A stretch of DNA of 64,000 nt from Glutamicibacter nicotianae (GCF_006539525.1 NZ_BJNE01000009.1:62001-126000); one strand, 5' to 3'. Positions 9,798 through 21,376 are shown, counted from the first letter of the stretch. Notes: generated from the letters alone by a model not told the origin. Numbers and translations: made by a program.

Positions 9798-10241
9798 ATG
9801 AGCGTTTCTATTCCTGCTCCGCGCAGCCAGCGCATTGATCCAAAGTACAAGCGCGGACCGAAGTCCCGCGGCAGCTTCGAGATGCTGGCATGGCTGTTCA
9901 TGCGCCTGTCCGGCGTCGTGCTGATCATCCTGATCTTCGGCCACCTGTTCTCCAACCTGATGGTCGGCGAAGGCATCTCCGGCATCGGCTTCGGCTTCGT
10001 CGCCGGCAAGTGGGCCTCGCCGCTGTGGCAGTTCTGGGACCTGGCCATGCTGTGGCTGGCCATGCTGCACGGCACCAACGGCGTGCGCACCATCATCAAC
10101 GACTACGCAGAGAAGCACGCAACCCGTGCATGGCTCAAGGGCATCCTGTACGTCGCAACGATCTTCATCATCGTGCTTGGCTCCCTGGTGATCTTCACCT
10201 TCGATCCATGCGTCACCGGCAGCACCCTGCCGCAGTGCTAA
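9798..10241 (+). CDS. sdhD: Succinate dehydrogenase membrane anchor subunit
   Basis: Second membrane anchor of complex II, 147 residues, three predicted helices after a basic N-terminal segment. The FGHLFSNLM and LHGTNGVRTII segments carry the conserved histidine and arginine positions of actinobacterial SdhD. ATG at 9798 lies three bases past the sdhC stop, so the pair is translationally linked. Confidence 0.93.
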   Translation: MSVSIPAPRSQRIDPKYKRGPKSRGSFEMLAWLFMRLSGVVLIILIFGHLFSNLMVGEGISGIGFGFVAGKWASPLWQFWDLAMLWLAMLHGTNGVRTIINDYAEKHATRAWLKGILYVATIFIIVLGSLVIFTFDPCVTGSTLPQC

Positions 10242-10302
10242 GTGGAACTCCCCTAGTTCCAGCCAATAGCCACAAAGATTTTTAGAAAAGAGAGCATCAA
10301 GA

Positions 10303-12090
10303 ATGCAGGTACATAAGTACGACGTAGTCATCGTCGGTGCCGGTGGTGCAGGCATGCGTGCAGCGATCGAATCCGGTCAACGCGCACGCACCGCAGTGCT
10401 AACCAAGCTTTACCCAACCCGCTCGCACACCGGTGCGGCCCAGGGCGGCATGTGCGCAGCACTTGCCAACGTCGAGGAAGACAACTGGGAGTGGCACACC
10501 TTCGACACCATCAAGGGTGGCGACTACCTGGTTGACCAGGACGCAGCCGAGGTCATGGCGAAGGAAGCCATCGACGCCGTGCTGGACCTGGAGAAGATGG
10601 GCCTCCCATTCAACCGCACCCCAGAGGGCAAGATCGACCAGCGCCGCTTCGGCGGCCACACCCGCGATCATGGCAAGGCCGCCGTGCGCCGCGCCTGCTA
10701 CGCAGCTGACCGCACCGGCCACATGATCCTGCAGACCCTGTACCAAAACTGCGTCAAGCACAACGTCGAGTTCTACAACGAGTACTACGTGCTGGACCTG
10801 CTGCTGGTCGAGGAGGATGCCTACCGCGAGGACGGCACCGCCTACAAGCAGAAGCGCGTTGCCGGCGTCGTGTCCTACGACCTGGCTACCGGCGAACTGC
10901 ACGTCTTCCAGGCCAAGTCGGTCATCTTCGCCTCGGGCGGCGCCGGCAAGGTCTTCAAGACCACCTCGAACGCGCACACCCTGACCGGTGACGGCATGGG
11001 CATCGCCTTCCGCGCAGGCCTGCCGCTGGAGGACATGGAGTTCTTCCAGTTCCACCCAACGGGCCTGGCCGGCCTGGGCATCCTGCTCACCGAGGGCGCC
11101 CGCGGCGAAGGCGCGATCCTGCGCAACTCGGATGGCGAACGCTTCATGGAGCGCTACGCACCGACCATCAAGGACCTGGCCCCACGCGACATCGTCGCCC
11201 GCGCCATGGCCAACGAAGTGCGCGAAGGCCGCGGCTGCGGTCCGAACAAGGACTACGTGCTGCTGGATTTGACCCACCTGGAACCGGAGCACATCGAATC
11301 CAAGCTGCCGGACATCACCGAATTCGCCCGCACCTACCTGGGTGTGGAGCCATTCACCGATCCGGTTCCGGTCTACCCGACCGCGCACTACGCCATGGGC
11401 GGCGTGCCAACCAACATCAACACCGAAGTGCTGCAGGACAATGACACCGTCATTCCTGGCCTGTACGCTGCCGGCGAGGTCGCCTGCGTTTCGGTGCACG
11501 GCTCCAACCGCCTGGGCACCAACTCGCTGCTGGACATCAACGTGTTCGGCAAGCGCGCCGGCGTGGCAGCTGCCGAGTACTCCAAGACCGCCGACTTCGT
11601 CGAGCTGCCTCAGAACCCGGAAGCCTTCGTGTCCGCACAGCTTGAAGGCGTGCTGAACGGCACCGGCACCGAGCGTGTCGCCGAGCTGCGCTCGATCCTG
11701 CAGGAGACCATGGACGCCAACGTCCAGGTGTTCCGCGACGAGCGTTCGCTGAAGGAAGCGCGCGACGTGATCGAGGATCTGCGCCGCCGCTACAAGAACA
11801 TCAGCATCCAGGACAAGGGCAAGCGCTTCAACCTGGATCTGCTCGAAGCCGTCGAGCTGGGCTTCCTGCTCGACTTGGCCGAGGTCATCACCGTTGCCGC
11901 ATTGCACCGCAAGGAATCCCGCGGCGGCCACTACCGCGAGGACTACCCAGACCGCGACGATGAGAACTTCATGAAGCACTCGATGTCCTACCGCGACGCA
12001 GAAGCCGTCACCGAGGACATCAAGGGCATCCGCATGGAGACCAAGCCAGTGGTCTTTACCCGTTACCAGCCAATGGAGCGTAAGTACTAA
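10303..12090 (+). CDS. sdhA: Succinate dehydrogenase flavoprotein subunit
   Basis: Catalytic FAD subunit of complex II, 595 residues, a normal length; it oxidises succinate to fumarate. Seen: the GAGGAGMRA nucleotide fold at 12-20, the SHTGAAQGG motif whose His42 is expected to bind FAD covalently, the active-site FHPTGLAG and EGARGEGA motifs, and GSNRLGTNSLLD near the C-terminal third. A 61-base gap after sdhD contains AAAAGAG, a usable ribosome site. The stop overlaps the sdhB start (TAATG). Confidence 0.97.
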   Translation: MQVHKYDVVIVGAGGAGMRAAIESGQRARTAVLTKLYPTRSHTGAAQGGMCAALANVEEDNWEWHTFDTIKGGDYLVDQDAAEVMAKEAIDAVLDLEKMGLPFNRTPEGKIDQRRFGGHTRDHGKAAVRRACYAADRTGHMILQTLYQNCVKHNVEFYNEYYVLDLLLVEEDAYREDGTAYKQKRVAGVVSYDLATGELHVFQAKSVIFASGGAGKVFKTTSNAHTLTGDGMGIAFRAGLPLEDMEFFQFHPTGLAGLGILLTEGARGEGAILRNSDGERFMERYAPTIKDLAPRDIVARAMANEVREGRGCGPNKDYVLLDLTHLEPEHIESKLPDITEFARTYLGVEPFTDPVPVYPTAHYAMGGVPTNINTEVLQDNDTVIPGLYAAGEVACVSVHGSNRLGTNSLLDINVFGKRAGVAAAEYSKTADFVELPQNPEAFVSAQLEGVLNGTGTERVAELRSILQETMDANVQVFRDERSLKEARDVIEDLRRRYKNISIQDKGKRFNLDLLEAVELGFLLDLAEVITVAALHRKESRGGHYREDYPDRDDENFMKHSMSYRDAEAVTEDIKGIRMETKPVVFTRYQPMERKY

Positions 12091-12872
12091 TGAGCACCGA
12101 ACTGCCAGAACCACCGTCAAAGATCGAGCTGAAGCCAGGCGTCGGCGGCGGCGGAGAAGTTCCAAGCTTCGACATCACCCTGCGCGTTCGCCGCTACCTG
12201 CCAGAGGCTACCGCAGACGCATACTGGGAAGATTTCAAGCTGACCATGTACGGCACCGACCGCGTGCTGGACGCCCTGCACAAGGTCAAGTGGGACCACG
12301 ACGGCACCCTGTCCTTCCGCCGTTCCTGCGCCCACGGCGTGTGCGGTTCCGATGCCATGCGCATCAACGGCCGCAACCGCCTGGCCTGCAAGACCCTGCT
12401 CAAGGACCTGGACACCTCCAAGCCGATCACCGTTGAAGCCATCAAGGGCCTGCCCCTTGAAAAGGACCTCATCGTCGACATGGAACCGTTCTTCCAGTCC
12501 TACCGCGAGATCATGCCATTCCTGATCTCCAAGGGCCACGAGCCAACCAAGGAACGCTACCAGTCCGCCGAGGACCGCGAGCGCTTCGACGACACCACCA
12601 AGTGCATCCTGTGCGCTGCGTGCACCAGCTCGTGCCCGGTCTTCTGGACCGATGGCCAGTACTTCGGCCCGGCCGCGATCGTCAACGCGCACCGCTTCAT
12701 TTTCGACTCGCGCGATGATGCAGGCGACATGCGCCTGGAGATCCTGAACGACAAGGAAGGCGTGTGGCGCTGCCGCACCACCTTCAACTGCTCCGAAGCA
12801 TGCCCACGCGGCATCCAGGTGACCAAGGCCATCGCCGAGGTCAAGCAGGCAATCCTGGCACGCACCGTCTAA
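12090..12872 (+). CDS. sdhB: Succinate dehydrogenase iron-sulfur subunit
   Basis: Electron-transfer subunit of complex II, 260 residues. The N-terminal ferredoxin part holds the [2Fe-2S] cysteines in SCAHGVCGSDAM and the following ACKT. The C-terminal part holds CILCAACTSSCP for [4Fe-4S] and the CRTTFNCSEACPRGI region for [3Fe-4S]. Start overlaps the sdhA stop. A strong terminator follows at once, closing the operon. Confidence 0.97.
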   Translation: MSTELPEPPSKIELKPGVGGGGEVPSFDITLRVRRYLPEATADAYWEDFKLTMYGTDRVLDALHKVKWDHDGTLSFRRSCAHGVCGSDAMRINGRNRLACKTLLKDLDTSKPITVEAIKGLPLEKDLIVDMEPFFQSYREIMPFLISKGHEPTKERYQSAEDRERFDDTTKCILCAACTSSCPVFWTDGQYFGPAAIVNAHRFIFDSRDDAGDMRLEILNDKEGVWRCRTTFNCSEACPRGIQVTKAIAEVKQAILARTV

Positions 12873-12883
12873 GTGCCGGAATA

Positions 12884-12915
12884 GGCCCGAACCGCCCAGC
12901 GGTTCGGGCCTTTTT
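12884..12915 (+). terminator. Rho-independent terminator of sdhCDAB
   Basis: Perfect 12-base-pair stem (12884-12895 with 12899-12910), three-base loop and five T residues, eleven bases after the sdhB stop. Confidence 0.92.
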
Positions 12916-13001
12916 GCACCCCTTCAACTCCTGCGCGAGTCGTGGCATGATGGGCAGTACTCGCCCTTTTCCCAATGCACCACAACGCGCAGGAGCAAAA
13001 C

Positions 13002-14453
13002 ATGGCCAGTGAACCAACATCGACAACCCAGGCAGGCATCCCGGCAGCCAGCGACCGCAACTCGCTGACCGTGGGCCCCAACGGGCCGATCGTGCTGCAC
13101 GACCACCACCTGATCGAGACCCTGCAGCATTTCAACCGGATGAACGTGCCCGAACGCCGCCCGCATGCCAAGGGCGCCGGCGCCTTCGGCGAATTCGAAA
13201 CCACCGAGGACGTCTCGGCATATACCAAGGCCGCCCTGTTCCAGCCCGGAGTGAAAACCGAAACGCTGCTGCGCTTCTCCACCGTCGCTGGCGAGCTCGG
13301 CTCCCCCGACACCTGGCGCGATGTGCGCGGCTTCGCGCTGAAGTTCTACACCACCGAAGGCAATTTCGACATGGTCGGCAACAACACCCCGGTGTTCTTC
13401 GTGCGCGACCCGATGAAGTTCCCGCACTTCATCCGCTCGCAGAAGCGGCTGCCCGATTCCGGGCTGCGCGACGGCACCATGCAGTGGGACTTCTGGACGC
13501 AGAACCCCGAATCCGCCCACCAGGTCACCTACATCATGGGCCAGCGCGGCCTGCCCAAGACCTGGCGGGAGATGAACGGCTACGGCTCGCACACCTACAT
13601 GTGGGTCAACGCGGCCGGCGAGAAATTCTGGGTCAAGTACCACTTCCTGAACAAGCAGTCCGAGAAGTTCGAGACCATGCGCGGTGCGCAGGCCGAGGAG
13701 CTGGCCGGGGCCGACGCCGACTTCCACCGCCGCGATTTGTTCGAGGCGATCAAGGCCGGCAACTTCCCGCAATGGGACCTGTACGTGCAGGTCATGCCCT
13801 ACGAGGAGGCGAAGACCTACCGCTTCAACCCCTTCGACCTGACCAAGGTCTGGTCCAAGAAGGACTATCCGCGCATCAAGGTCGGCACCCTGACGCTGAA
13901 TAGGAACCCGGAGAACTTCTTCGCGCAGATCGAGCAGGCGGCCTTCTCGCCGGGGAACATGGTTCCGGGCATGGGGATGAGCCCGGACAAGATGCTGCTG
14001 GGCCGCAACTTCGCCTACGCGGACGCCCAGCGCTACCGCATCGGCACCAACTTCCAGCAGCTGCCGGTGAACAAGCCCAAGTGCCCGGTGCACTCGTACA
14101 ATTTCGAAGGGAACATGACCTACGAGCACACCGGCGATCGCAGCGTCTACGCGCCGAACTCCTTCGGTGACTCGTGGAGCGATGAAACCGGTCCGGCGGA
14201 GAATTCCTTCGAGTCCGACGGCGAGCTGGTCCGCGAGGCCTACACGCTGCGCAAGGACGACGGGGACTTCGTCCAGCCCGGCATCCTGGTCCGCGAGGTG
14301 ATGGACGATGCCCAGCGCGCCGAGCTGGTCGAAACCGTCACCGGGGCGCTGGACGGGGTCATCGAGCCGGTGCTGTCCAACGCGATCGAGTATTGGAAGA
14401 ACATCGACGCCGATACCGGAGCGAAGATCGAAGCGAACGTGCGCGCCAAATAG
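13002..14453 (+). CDS. katA: Monofunctional heme catalase
   Basis: Clade-3-size catalase, about 483 residues, breaking H2O2 into water and O2 in the cytosol. Motifs: the distal-histidine region [20 protein letters not shown] at about 50-69, the [10 protein letters not shown] segment with the distal asparagine, and the proximal heme tyrosine region [19 protein letters not shown] 13002 is preferred because AGGAG lies just upstream; the open frame begins at 12975. It stands alone between two terminators. Product H2O2 of the choline oxidase in the same window is one plausible source of need, but linkage is only proximity. Confidence 0.95.
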   Translation: MASEPTSTTQAGIPAASDRNSLTVGPNGPIVLHDHHLIETLQHFNRMNVPERRPHAKGAGAFGEFETTEDVSAYTKAALFQPGVKTETLLRFSTVAGELGSPDTWRDVRGFALKFYTTEGNFDMVGNNTPVFFVRDPMKFPHFIRSQKRLPDSGLRDGTMQWDFWTQNPESAHQVTYIMGQRGLPKTWREMNGYGSHTYMWVNAAGEKFWVKYHFLNKQSEKFETMRGAQAEELAGADADFHRRDLFEAIKAGNFPQWDLYVQVMPYEEAKTYRFNPFDLTKVWSKKDYPRIKVGTLTLNRNPENFFAQIEQAAFSPGNMVPGMGMSPDKMLLGRNFAYADAQRYRIGTNFQQLPVNKPKCPVHSYNFEGNMTYEHTGDRSVYAPNSFGDSWSDETGPAENSFESDGELVREAYTLRKDDGDFVQPGILVREVMDDAQRAELVETVTGALDGVIEPVLSNAIEYWKNIDADTGAKIEANVRAK

Positions 14454-14464
14454 GTTCCCGCGAA

Positions 14465-14506
14465 CACAGCAGGTCCCCGCGAAATCCTTCGCGGGGACCT
14501 GCTGTG
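14465..14506. terminator. Long hairpin between convergent katA and dctA
   Basis: Perfect 19-base-pair inverted repeat (14465-14483 with 14488-14506) with a four-base loop, lying between two genes that end toward each other. U tracts are poor on both strands, but position and stem strength fit a shared bidirectional terminator. Confidence 0.7.
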
Positions 14507-14516
14507 CCCTTGGGTG

Positions 14517-15938
14517 CTAGCGTGCCACGCCGCTGAGCTCAGCCGCCGAGGCATCGACCGGGTTGTCCTGCGTGCCGTCGTCTTCCGCAACCACGTTCTC
14601 TTGCTTGTCCTCCGGGGAATCTTGCGACCCCTGCTGCGCAGGGACTTCTTCGCCGTTGAACACCTTGCGTACTCGTTCGATGTCAAGGGACTTGTCCCAC
14701 CAGGCGATGAACAAGGTGGCGACGGCATTGCCGCAGAAGTTCACCAGGGCGCGGCATTCGGACATGAACTTGTCAATGCCGAAGATCAGCATGATGCCGG
14801 CCGCCGGGATGGTTCCCAAGGTGCTCAAGGTTGCGGTCAGTGCGATGAAACCGCCGCCTGCGACGCCCGCCGCACCCTTGGAGGTCAGCAGCATGACTGC
14901 GAGCATGCCGATCTGCTGGCCCACGGTCAGGTCGGTATTCGTGGCCTGGGCGATGTACACGGCCGCGAGCGAGAGGTAGATGGCAGCACCGTCGAGGTTG
15001 AAGCTGTATCCGGTCGGCACCACCAGCCCCACGGTTTCCTTCTTCACCCCTGCATGCTCGAGCTTCTTCATCAGCCCGGGAAGCGCCGGCTCCGCCGTGG
15101 ACGTGCCCAGGATCAGCAGCAGCTCCTCACGGAAGTGCTTGAGCATCTTGAAGATGTTCAGCCCCAGGAACGCCATGATTCCGCCGAGGAAGAAGACCAC
15201 GAAAATGATCGAGGTGCCGTAGAACAGCAGGATCAGCCACCCCAAGCTGGAGAGCGTTTCCACCCCGTATTTGCCCACGGCGAAGGCCATGGCACCGAAG
15301 GCGCCCAGCGGTGCCGCCTTCATGATGAAATTCAGCACCTTGAAGATCACCGTGGTCAGCCGTTGCACCAGATCCAGCACCGGGCCGCCGATCTTGCCCA
15401 CGGCGTTGATCGCGATGCCGAACACGACCGCCATGAAAATGATCTGCAGGATGTCTCCTTCGACGAACGGAGACGCCACGGAGCCGGGAATAATGTGGGT
15501 CAGGAACTCCCACCATTGCTGGTTCTCGCCCCTGTCGATGAGTTCAGCTGCCTGGCCGGAGGTTTCGAGCTTGCTGGCGTCCGCGTTCACGCCATCGCCC
15601 AGACGGAAGATGTTGATCGCTACCAGGCCCAGCAGCATGGCGCAGATCGTGCCGATCTGGAAATAGCCCAGCGCCTTGAGCCCGGTGGCACCGACCTTTT
15701 TCAGGTCGGCAACGCTGGCGATGCCCCCGACGATGGTCAGGAAGACGATCGGCCCGATCAGCATTTTCATCGCTTCCACGAATGTGGTGCCGATCGGCTG
15801 CATGGACTGGCCGGTTTCCGGTGCCAGCCAGCCGAGGATGATGCCGGCGACAATGGCGACCAGGACCCAGAAGTACAGCTGCCGGTACAGTGGCCGGCGA
15901 GCCGGCTGGATGCTTTCGCTCTGCATGGTCTTGCCCAT
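14517..15938 (-). CDS. dctA: DctA-type C4-dicarboxylate carrier
   Basis: Dicarboxylate/amino acid:cation symporter (DAACS family), about 473 residues in the membrane, importing succinate, malate or related acids. Family marks: the GTSTAEPALPGLM serine-rich re-entrant loop, VVPTGYSFNLDGAAIY, and the late KFMSECRALVNFCGNAVAT segment. ATG 15938 has GTAGGA upstream; the longer open frame adds an unlikely basic leader. It lies behind the malate/tartrate-type dehydrogenase, so uptake of that enzyme's substrate is the likely job. The C-terminal 30 residues are acidic and poorly conserved. Confidence 0.92.
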   Translation of the reverse strand: MGKTMQSESIQPARRPLYRQLYFWVLVAIVAGIILGWLAPETGQSMQPIGTTFVEAMKMLIGPIVFLTIVGGIASVADLKKVGATGLKALGYFQIGTICAMLLGLVAINIFRLGDGVNADASKLETSGQAAELIDRGENQQWWEFLTHIIPGSVASPFVEGDILQIIFMAVVFGIAINAVGKIGGPVLDLVQRLTTVIFKVLNFIMKAAPLGAFGAMAFAVGKYGVETLSSLGWLILLFYGTSIIFVVFFLGGIMAFLGLNIFKMLKHFREELLLILGTSTAEPALPGLMKKLEHAGVKKETVGLVVPTGYSFNLDGAAIYLSLAAVYIAQATNTDLTVGQQIGMLAVMLLTSKGAAGVAGGGFIALTATLSTLGTIPAAGIMLIFGIDKFMSECRALVNFCGNAVATLFIAWWDKSLDIERVRKVFNGEEVPAQQGSQDSPEDKQENVVAEDDGTQDNPVDASAAELSGVAR

Positions 15939-16047
15939 GATTCCTACCTCAGTGTTGGAATAAGCCTTGCTCCGTGGATCTGCTCGTGCTCGGGAGCGGG
16001 GCTTGGAAAAATTCAGGGAGCCGCGATGCAATATTCGCGGCCTGGTG

Positions 16048-16069
16048 GCGCGCCCCGGAAGGGGCGCGC
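16048..16069 (-). terminator. GC hairpin between dehydrogenase and dctA
   Basis: A 9-base-pair GC stem (16048-16056 with 16061-16069) with a GGAA loop lies just past the dehydrogenase stop, with no U tract. It may trim or attenuate transcription into dctA. Confidence 0.4.
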
Positions 16070-16076
16070 GTTAGAC

Positions 16077-17174
16077 CTAGACAGCGGCCAGTGTGCTGCT
16101 CAGTGCTGCCACGATGGCGTCGGTGACGGTCTCGGTATCCGCAGTGCCGCCGATGTCGCGGGTCAGCTGCCCGGCCGCGGTGGCTGCTTCGATAGCCGCT
16201 TCGACCTGGCGGGCTTCGGCTTCCAGCCCGAAGTGCTCCAGCATCAGCGCGGCGCTGGCGATCGCGCCGATCGGATTGCAGATCCCCTGCCCGGCGATGT
16301 CCGGGGCAGTACCGTGCACCGGCTCGAACATGGACGGGAAGCGGCGTTCGGGGTTCAGGTTGGCGCTGGCGGCCAGCCCCAGGCTACCGGCCAGGGCGGA
16401 GCCCAGATCCGAGAGGATGTCGGCGTTCAGGTTCGAGGCGACAACCACGGACAGATCCTCGGGATTGAGGATGAACTTGGCGCTCATCGCGTCAACCAGC
16501 ACGCTTTCGGTGCGCACATCCGGGAATTCCTGCGCTACGCGCTCGAAGGTCTCGTCCCACAGCACCATGCCGTACTGCTGCGCATTGGACTTGGTGACCG
16601 AGGAGACCTTCTTCACCGTGCGGGTGCGGGCCAGCTCGAAGGCGAAGCGGATGATCCGCTCGCAGCCCTTTTCGCTGAACAGCGCCGTCTGCAGCGCGAT
16701 CTCATTGCCCGGCCCGCGCCCCGACAGGTTGCGCCCGCCCAGCCCGGCATATTCGCCTTCGCTGTTCTCGCGCACGACGATCCAGTCCAGCTCGGTGTCA
16801 TCGGCCTTGCGCAGCGGCGAGGTCACGCCGGGAAGGAACTTGACCGGGCGGATATTGGCCCACTGGTCGAAGTTCTGCGTAATGTTCAGGCGCAGGCCCC
16901 AGAGGCTGACGTGGTCTGGAACATTCTCCCAGCCTACGGCGCCGAAGTAGATCGAGTCGAAGCTCTTCAGCGCCTCCAGGCCGTCCGGGGCCATCATGAC
17001 CCCGTGCTTGGCATAGTACTCGCAGCCCCAGTCGAATTCGGTCCATTCGAAGGCGAACTTGCCATTGGATTGCGCGGCAACGGCTTCCAGCACCGTGCGG
17101 CCGGCGGCGACCACTTCCTTTCCGACACCGTCTGCGGGAATGGAAGCGATCTTGAATACTCGGGTCTGGCCCAT
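16077..17174 (-). CDS. Tartrate / D-malate dehydrogenase (decarboxylating)
   Basis: Member of the isocitrate/isopropylmalate dehydrogenase family of the TtuC/DmlA type, 365 residues, NAD-dependent, with Mg or Mn. Seen: IPADGVGKEV at the N-terminus, the GAVGWE segment, the substrate-binding SLWGLRLNITQNFDQWANIRP arginine region, VVRENSEGEYAG, SVTKSNAQQYG, VDAMSAKFI and the cofactor-side FEPVHGTAPDIAGQG. ATG 17174 follows an ideal AAGGAGG site. Placed between a LysR regulator and DctA, it probably opens a D-malate or tartrate catabolic route. Which acid it prefers cannot be told from sequence. Confidence 0.9.
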   Translation of the reverse strand: MGQTRVFKIASIPADGVGKEVVAAGRTVLEAVAAQSNGKFAFEWTEFDWGCEYYAKHGVMMAPDGLEALKSFDSIYFGAVGWENVPDHVSLWGLRLNITQNFDQWANIRPVKFLPGVTSPLRKADDTELDWIVVRENSEGEYAGLGGRNLSGRGPGNEIALQTALFSEKGCERIIRFAFELARTRTVKKVSSVTKSNAQQYGMVLWDETFERVAQEFPDVRTESVLVDAMSAKFILNPEDLSVVVASNLNADILSDLGSALAGSLGLAASANLNPERRFPSMFEPVHGTAPDIAGQGICNPIGAIASAALMLEHFGLEAEARQVEAAIEAATAAGQLTRDIGGTADTETVTDAIVAALSSTLAAV

Positions 17175-17286
17175 GGTTTCCTCCTTGGTCTAAGTGGTCC
17201 GCATCACGTGCGAACTTGGTATCAATTAGACCGGGCCCCTGGCATCGCGTCTAAGACCGAATATGCATACGCCGAATAGGGCCGTC

Positions 17287-18192
17287 CTATAGATGCTGGC
17301 CAGGTTGGGTTTCTGCATACTGCTGGGCGAGGCTCAAGAAGGATTGGGCTGCCGGGGTCAGGTTGTCCTGCCGGCTGATGATCGCCACATGCAGCTGCGT
17401 GACCGGTTCCAGACGAGCCACGCGCAGCCCGGAACGGCGCGCAATTGGTGCCCATGAAATCGGCAGGATGGCGTGCCCGACTCCTGCGAGCACCATCGGG
17501 AGAATCGAGGTGCGGTGGGCAACTTCGGCGACGATGCGCAGGTCCACGCCGCCGGCCACCAGGTCGTCCACCACTGAGCGCATGAGCGAGCCACGCTGCG
17601 AAACGATGATGCGTTCGCCGCCGAGGTCCCGGCTGTCCAGCGTTTCGCCCGGCCCGAAGCTGTCCGCCAGCGGACTGATGATCAGCATCAGCGGCTGGCG
17701 CTCCAGCTGCACCACGTCGACCCCGGGGGCGGCAATCGGCCGGTCCGCGCCGAGCAGGCCGATCTCGCTGCTCCCGGAGCGCACCGAGCTGACCACCTCG
17801 TCGACGGTGAAGGCGGCAGCAGTGCTGACGGAAATCTGCGGATGCAGCTGGGTGTACCGGGCAATCAGGGTGGTCAGCGGCTCGATGGCCGGCGACGGCA
17901 TGGCCGAAAGTTCCAGCCGCCCGCGGTGGATCCCCTTGAGCTCTGCCATGGCCGACCGCGCGGCATCCAGATCCCGAACCACCAGCCGAGCCGGGCCCAG
18001 CAGCTCCTTGCCCGCTTCGCTGAGCACGACGCGGCGGCCGACCCGGTGGAAGAGCGGCAATCCGATTTCCTGTTCGAGGCTCTTGATCGTCTGGGACAGC
18101 GAAGGCTGCGCGATGAGCAGGTGCTCGGCGGCGCGGCTGAACCCCTCGTGATCTGCTACTGCCAGGAAGTACTTCAACTGCCGGACGTCCAT
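17287..18192 (-). CDS. LysR-family regulator of the malate/tartrate genes
   Basis: 301-residue LysR-type activator: winged helix at residues 1-60 (MDVRQLKYFLAVADHEGFSR start, SQPSLSQ-like recognition helix) and a periplasmic-fold effector domain behind. I use ATG 18192 because GGAGAGG lies just upstream; earlier in-frame starts have no such site. It is co-directional with the dehydrogenase and dctA; the 112-base gap to the dehydrogenase is the likely control region. Effector unknown, probably the acid itself. Confidence 0.88.
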   Translation of the reverse strand: MDVRQLKYFLAVADHEGFSRAAEHLLIAQPSLSQTIKSLEQEIGLPLFHRVGRRVVLSEAGKELLGPARLVVRDLDAARSAMAELKGIHRGRLELSAMPSPAIEPLTTLIARYTQLHPQISVSTAAAFTVDEVVSSVRSGSSEIGLLGADRPIAAPGVDVVQLERQPLMLIISPLADSFGPGETLDSRDLGGERIIVSQRGSLMRSVVDDLVAGGVDLRIVAEVAHRTSILPMVLAGVGHAILPISWAPIARRSGLRVARLEPVTQLHVAIISRQDNLTPAAQSFLSLAQQYAETQPGQHL

Positions 18193-18288
18193 TTTCTGCC
18201 TCTCCTGCGCCATGGCTGCGTCGCGGCGCCTCCCACCATTATGTGAGCAGGAGCACCTGAATGCCGATTCGTGTGTCGTTGCGGGCAG

Positions 18289-18322
18289 AAAAATCCCGTG
18301 CTGCCTATCGGCAGCACGGGAT
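18289..18322 (-). terminator. Terminator of xth-trpS-2H phosphoesterase operon
   Basis: Perfect 13-base-pair stem (18293-18305 with 18310-18322), four-base loop and a short U tract on the minus strand, four bases past the stop of the last gene. Confidence 0.88.
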
Positions 18323-18325
18323 GCG

Positions 18326-18838
18326 CTAGGATCCGAGTTCGATGTCCTCGCTGAAGTTCCACTCCCCACCACGGGTATCAAACAGCTGGATGCGATCGGC
18401 GGTGAAGGACAGCCGCGTCCCGGCCAGCGCTGCCTGCGCGGCGTCCAATTGCTCCGCCGGCACGTTCTGCGCGATGGTCAGGTGCGGATGGTAGGCGAAG
18501 GCCGATTCGTGCCGCAGCGCGTCGCCCAGCAGCGCACGGTGCAGCGCCCAGCATTCATCGGCGCCGGTATCCAGCGGCAGGAACACGACGTCGCTGGCCG
18601 GCCGGAAGGTCTGCGCAGCACCGAGTTCGATGCCGAAGGGCTGCACCGCGGCGGCCACCCGGCGCACCTGGTCGGCGGCCTTCTCCCAGGAATTCAGGTA
18701 GGACCCGGACACCAGGGTGATATGCGGAGCGATCGGCGCGGTGGCCTCTCCCCCGTATTCCTCGCGCCACGCGCGCAGCGTCTCCCGGTGCGGCTGCGGC
18801 ACCGGGATCACTACGCCCAGGGTGTACTCGAAGACCAT
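18326..18838 (-). CDS. 2H phosphoesterase (LigT / 2'-5' RNA ligase superfamily)
   Basis: 170-residue cytosolic protein with the two His-x-Thr motifs that define the 2H superfamily: PHITLVSG near residue 38 and PHLTIAQN near residue 119. Such proteins hydrolyse or ligate 2',3'-cyclic or 2'-5' phosphoesters in RNA or small nucleotides. It begins eight bases behind trpS, so it is the last gene of that operon. Pairing with a tRNA synthetase and an endonuclease hints at RNA or nucleotide processing, but the substrate is unknown. Confidence 0.82.
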   Translation of the reverse strand: MVFEYTLGVVIPVPQPHRETLRAWREEYGGEATAPIAPHITLVSGSYLNSWEKAADQVRRVAAAVQPFGIELGAAQTFRPASDVVFLPLDTGADECWALHRALLGDALRHESAFAYHPHLTIAQNVPAEQLDAAQAALAGTRLSFTADRIQLFDTRGGEWNFSEDIELGS

Positions 18839-18846
18839 TGGCTCAG

Positions 18847-20710
<1,864 letters not shown>

Positions 20711-20775
20711 TCCACCTTACAAAACTATGTGCCCTATTACGCGCTGATCTGGCCTGCGCCGGAATCCACGCAACG

Positions 20776-20802
20776 AAAAGGGGCAACGCTTTCGCGTTGC
20801 CC
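20776..20802 (-). terminator. Rho-independent terminator
   Basis: Nine-base-pair stem (20781-20789 with 20794-20802), four-base loop, then CTTTT on the minus strand. It ends the small membrane protein gene whose stop is at 20810. Confidence 0.85.
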
Positions 20803-20809
20803 GGATCGG

Positions 20810-21307
20810 TTAGTCGATGATTTCGCCGTCCATCGGCTTGGCCGGCTTGATCATGTCCCGCGCATTCGCCGCGGTCATCTGGATCGTCTCCAGCGCCCGG
20901 TCGATCATGCCCTCGTAGTCCTCGCCCTTCGCCTCGCGTTGCTCGGCGATCACCCGGGCCTGCACCTGGACGATCTTGAACGAATGATCCAGCTTCATGT
21001 CGCGCTGGCTGGTGGATTCGTCGACGATCACCGAGCCGGACTGGGCGCGCGGGGTGGCCGCCGCGGTCGCTTCACGCAGCGAGCTGTTGAGCTTGTCGGC
21101 GCCGCGCTTGAGGCCGAACATCATGAATGCGGCCAGCAGCAGCCAACCGGCGGAGATGACCACGACAAACCAGCCGACGATCTCATTGGAGTTGGCGGCG
21201 AAGACCACTGCCACCAGAAGGACGATGACCATGACGGCCATTGCCAGAGTTGATGCGTTGAGGGTGACTTTCTTGCCCTGCTTCGCGCTGCTGCCTAGAG
21301 GTTCCAT
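20810..21307 (-). CDS. Uncharacterised two-helix membrane protein
   Basis: About 165 residues. Two adjacent hydrophobic helices at about 25-45 and 48-68 form a hairpin, followed by a polar tail of about 90 residues rich in alanine, glutamine and charged residues that should lie in the cytosol. No catalytic motif recognised. ATG 21307 has GGAGG only one base away, which is too close; a TTG at 21340 in frame is an alternative start. It carries its own terminator. Confidence 0.65.
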   Translation of the reverse strand: MEPLGSSAKQGKKVTLNASTLAMAVMVIVLLVAVVFAANSNEIVGWFVVVISAGWLLLAAFMMFGLKRGADKLNSSLREATAAATPRAQSGSVIVDESTSQRDMKLDHSFKIVQVQARVIAEQREAKGEDYEGMIDRALETIQMTAANARDMIKPAKPMDGEIID

Positions 21308-21376
21308 GCCTCCAATTCTCGCACCATCACCCCGCTTCAAGCCAATTTGAACCCTGCCCTTTCGCCCACAGCGTGG

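Noticed and set aside
10399-12165. 588-codon minus-strand frame opposite sdhA
   Set aside because: Antisense shadow; the sdhA protein shows all cofactor and active-site motifs.
14514-17279. 921-codon plus-strand frame across dctA and the dehydrogenase
   Set aside because: It spans two well-supported minus-strand genes and their gap, and has low-complexity antisense composition.
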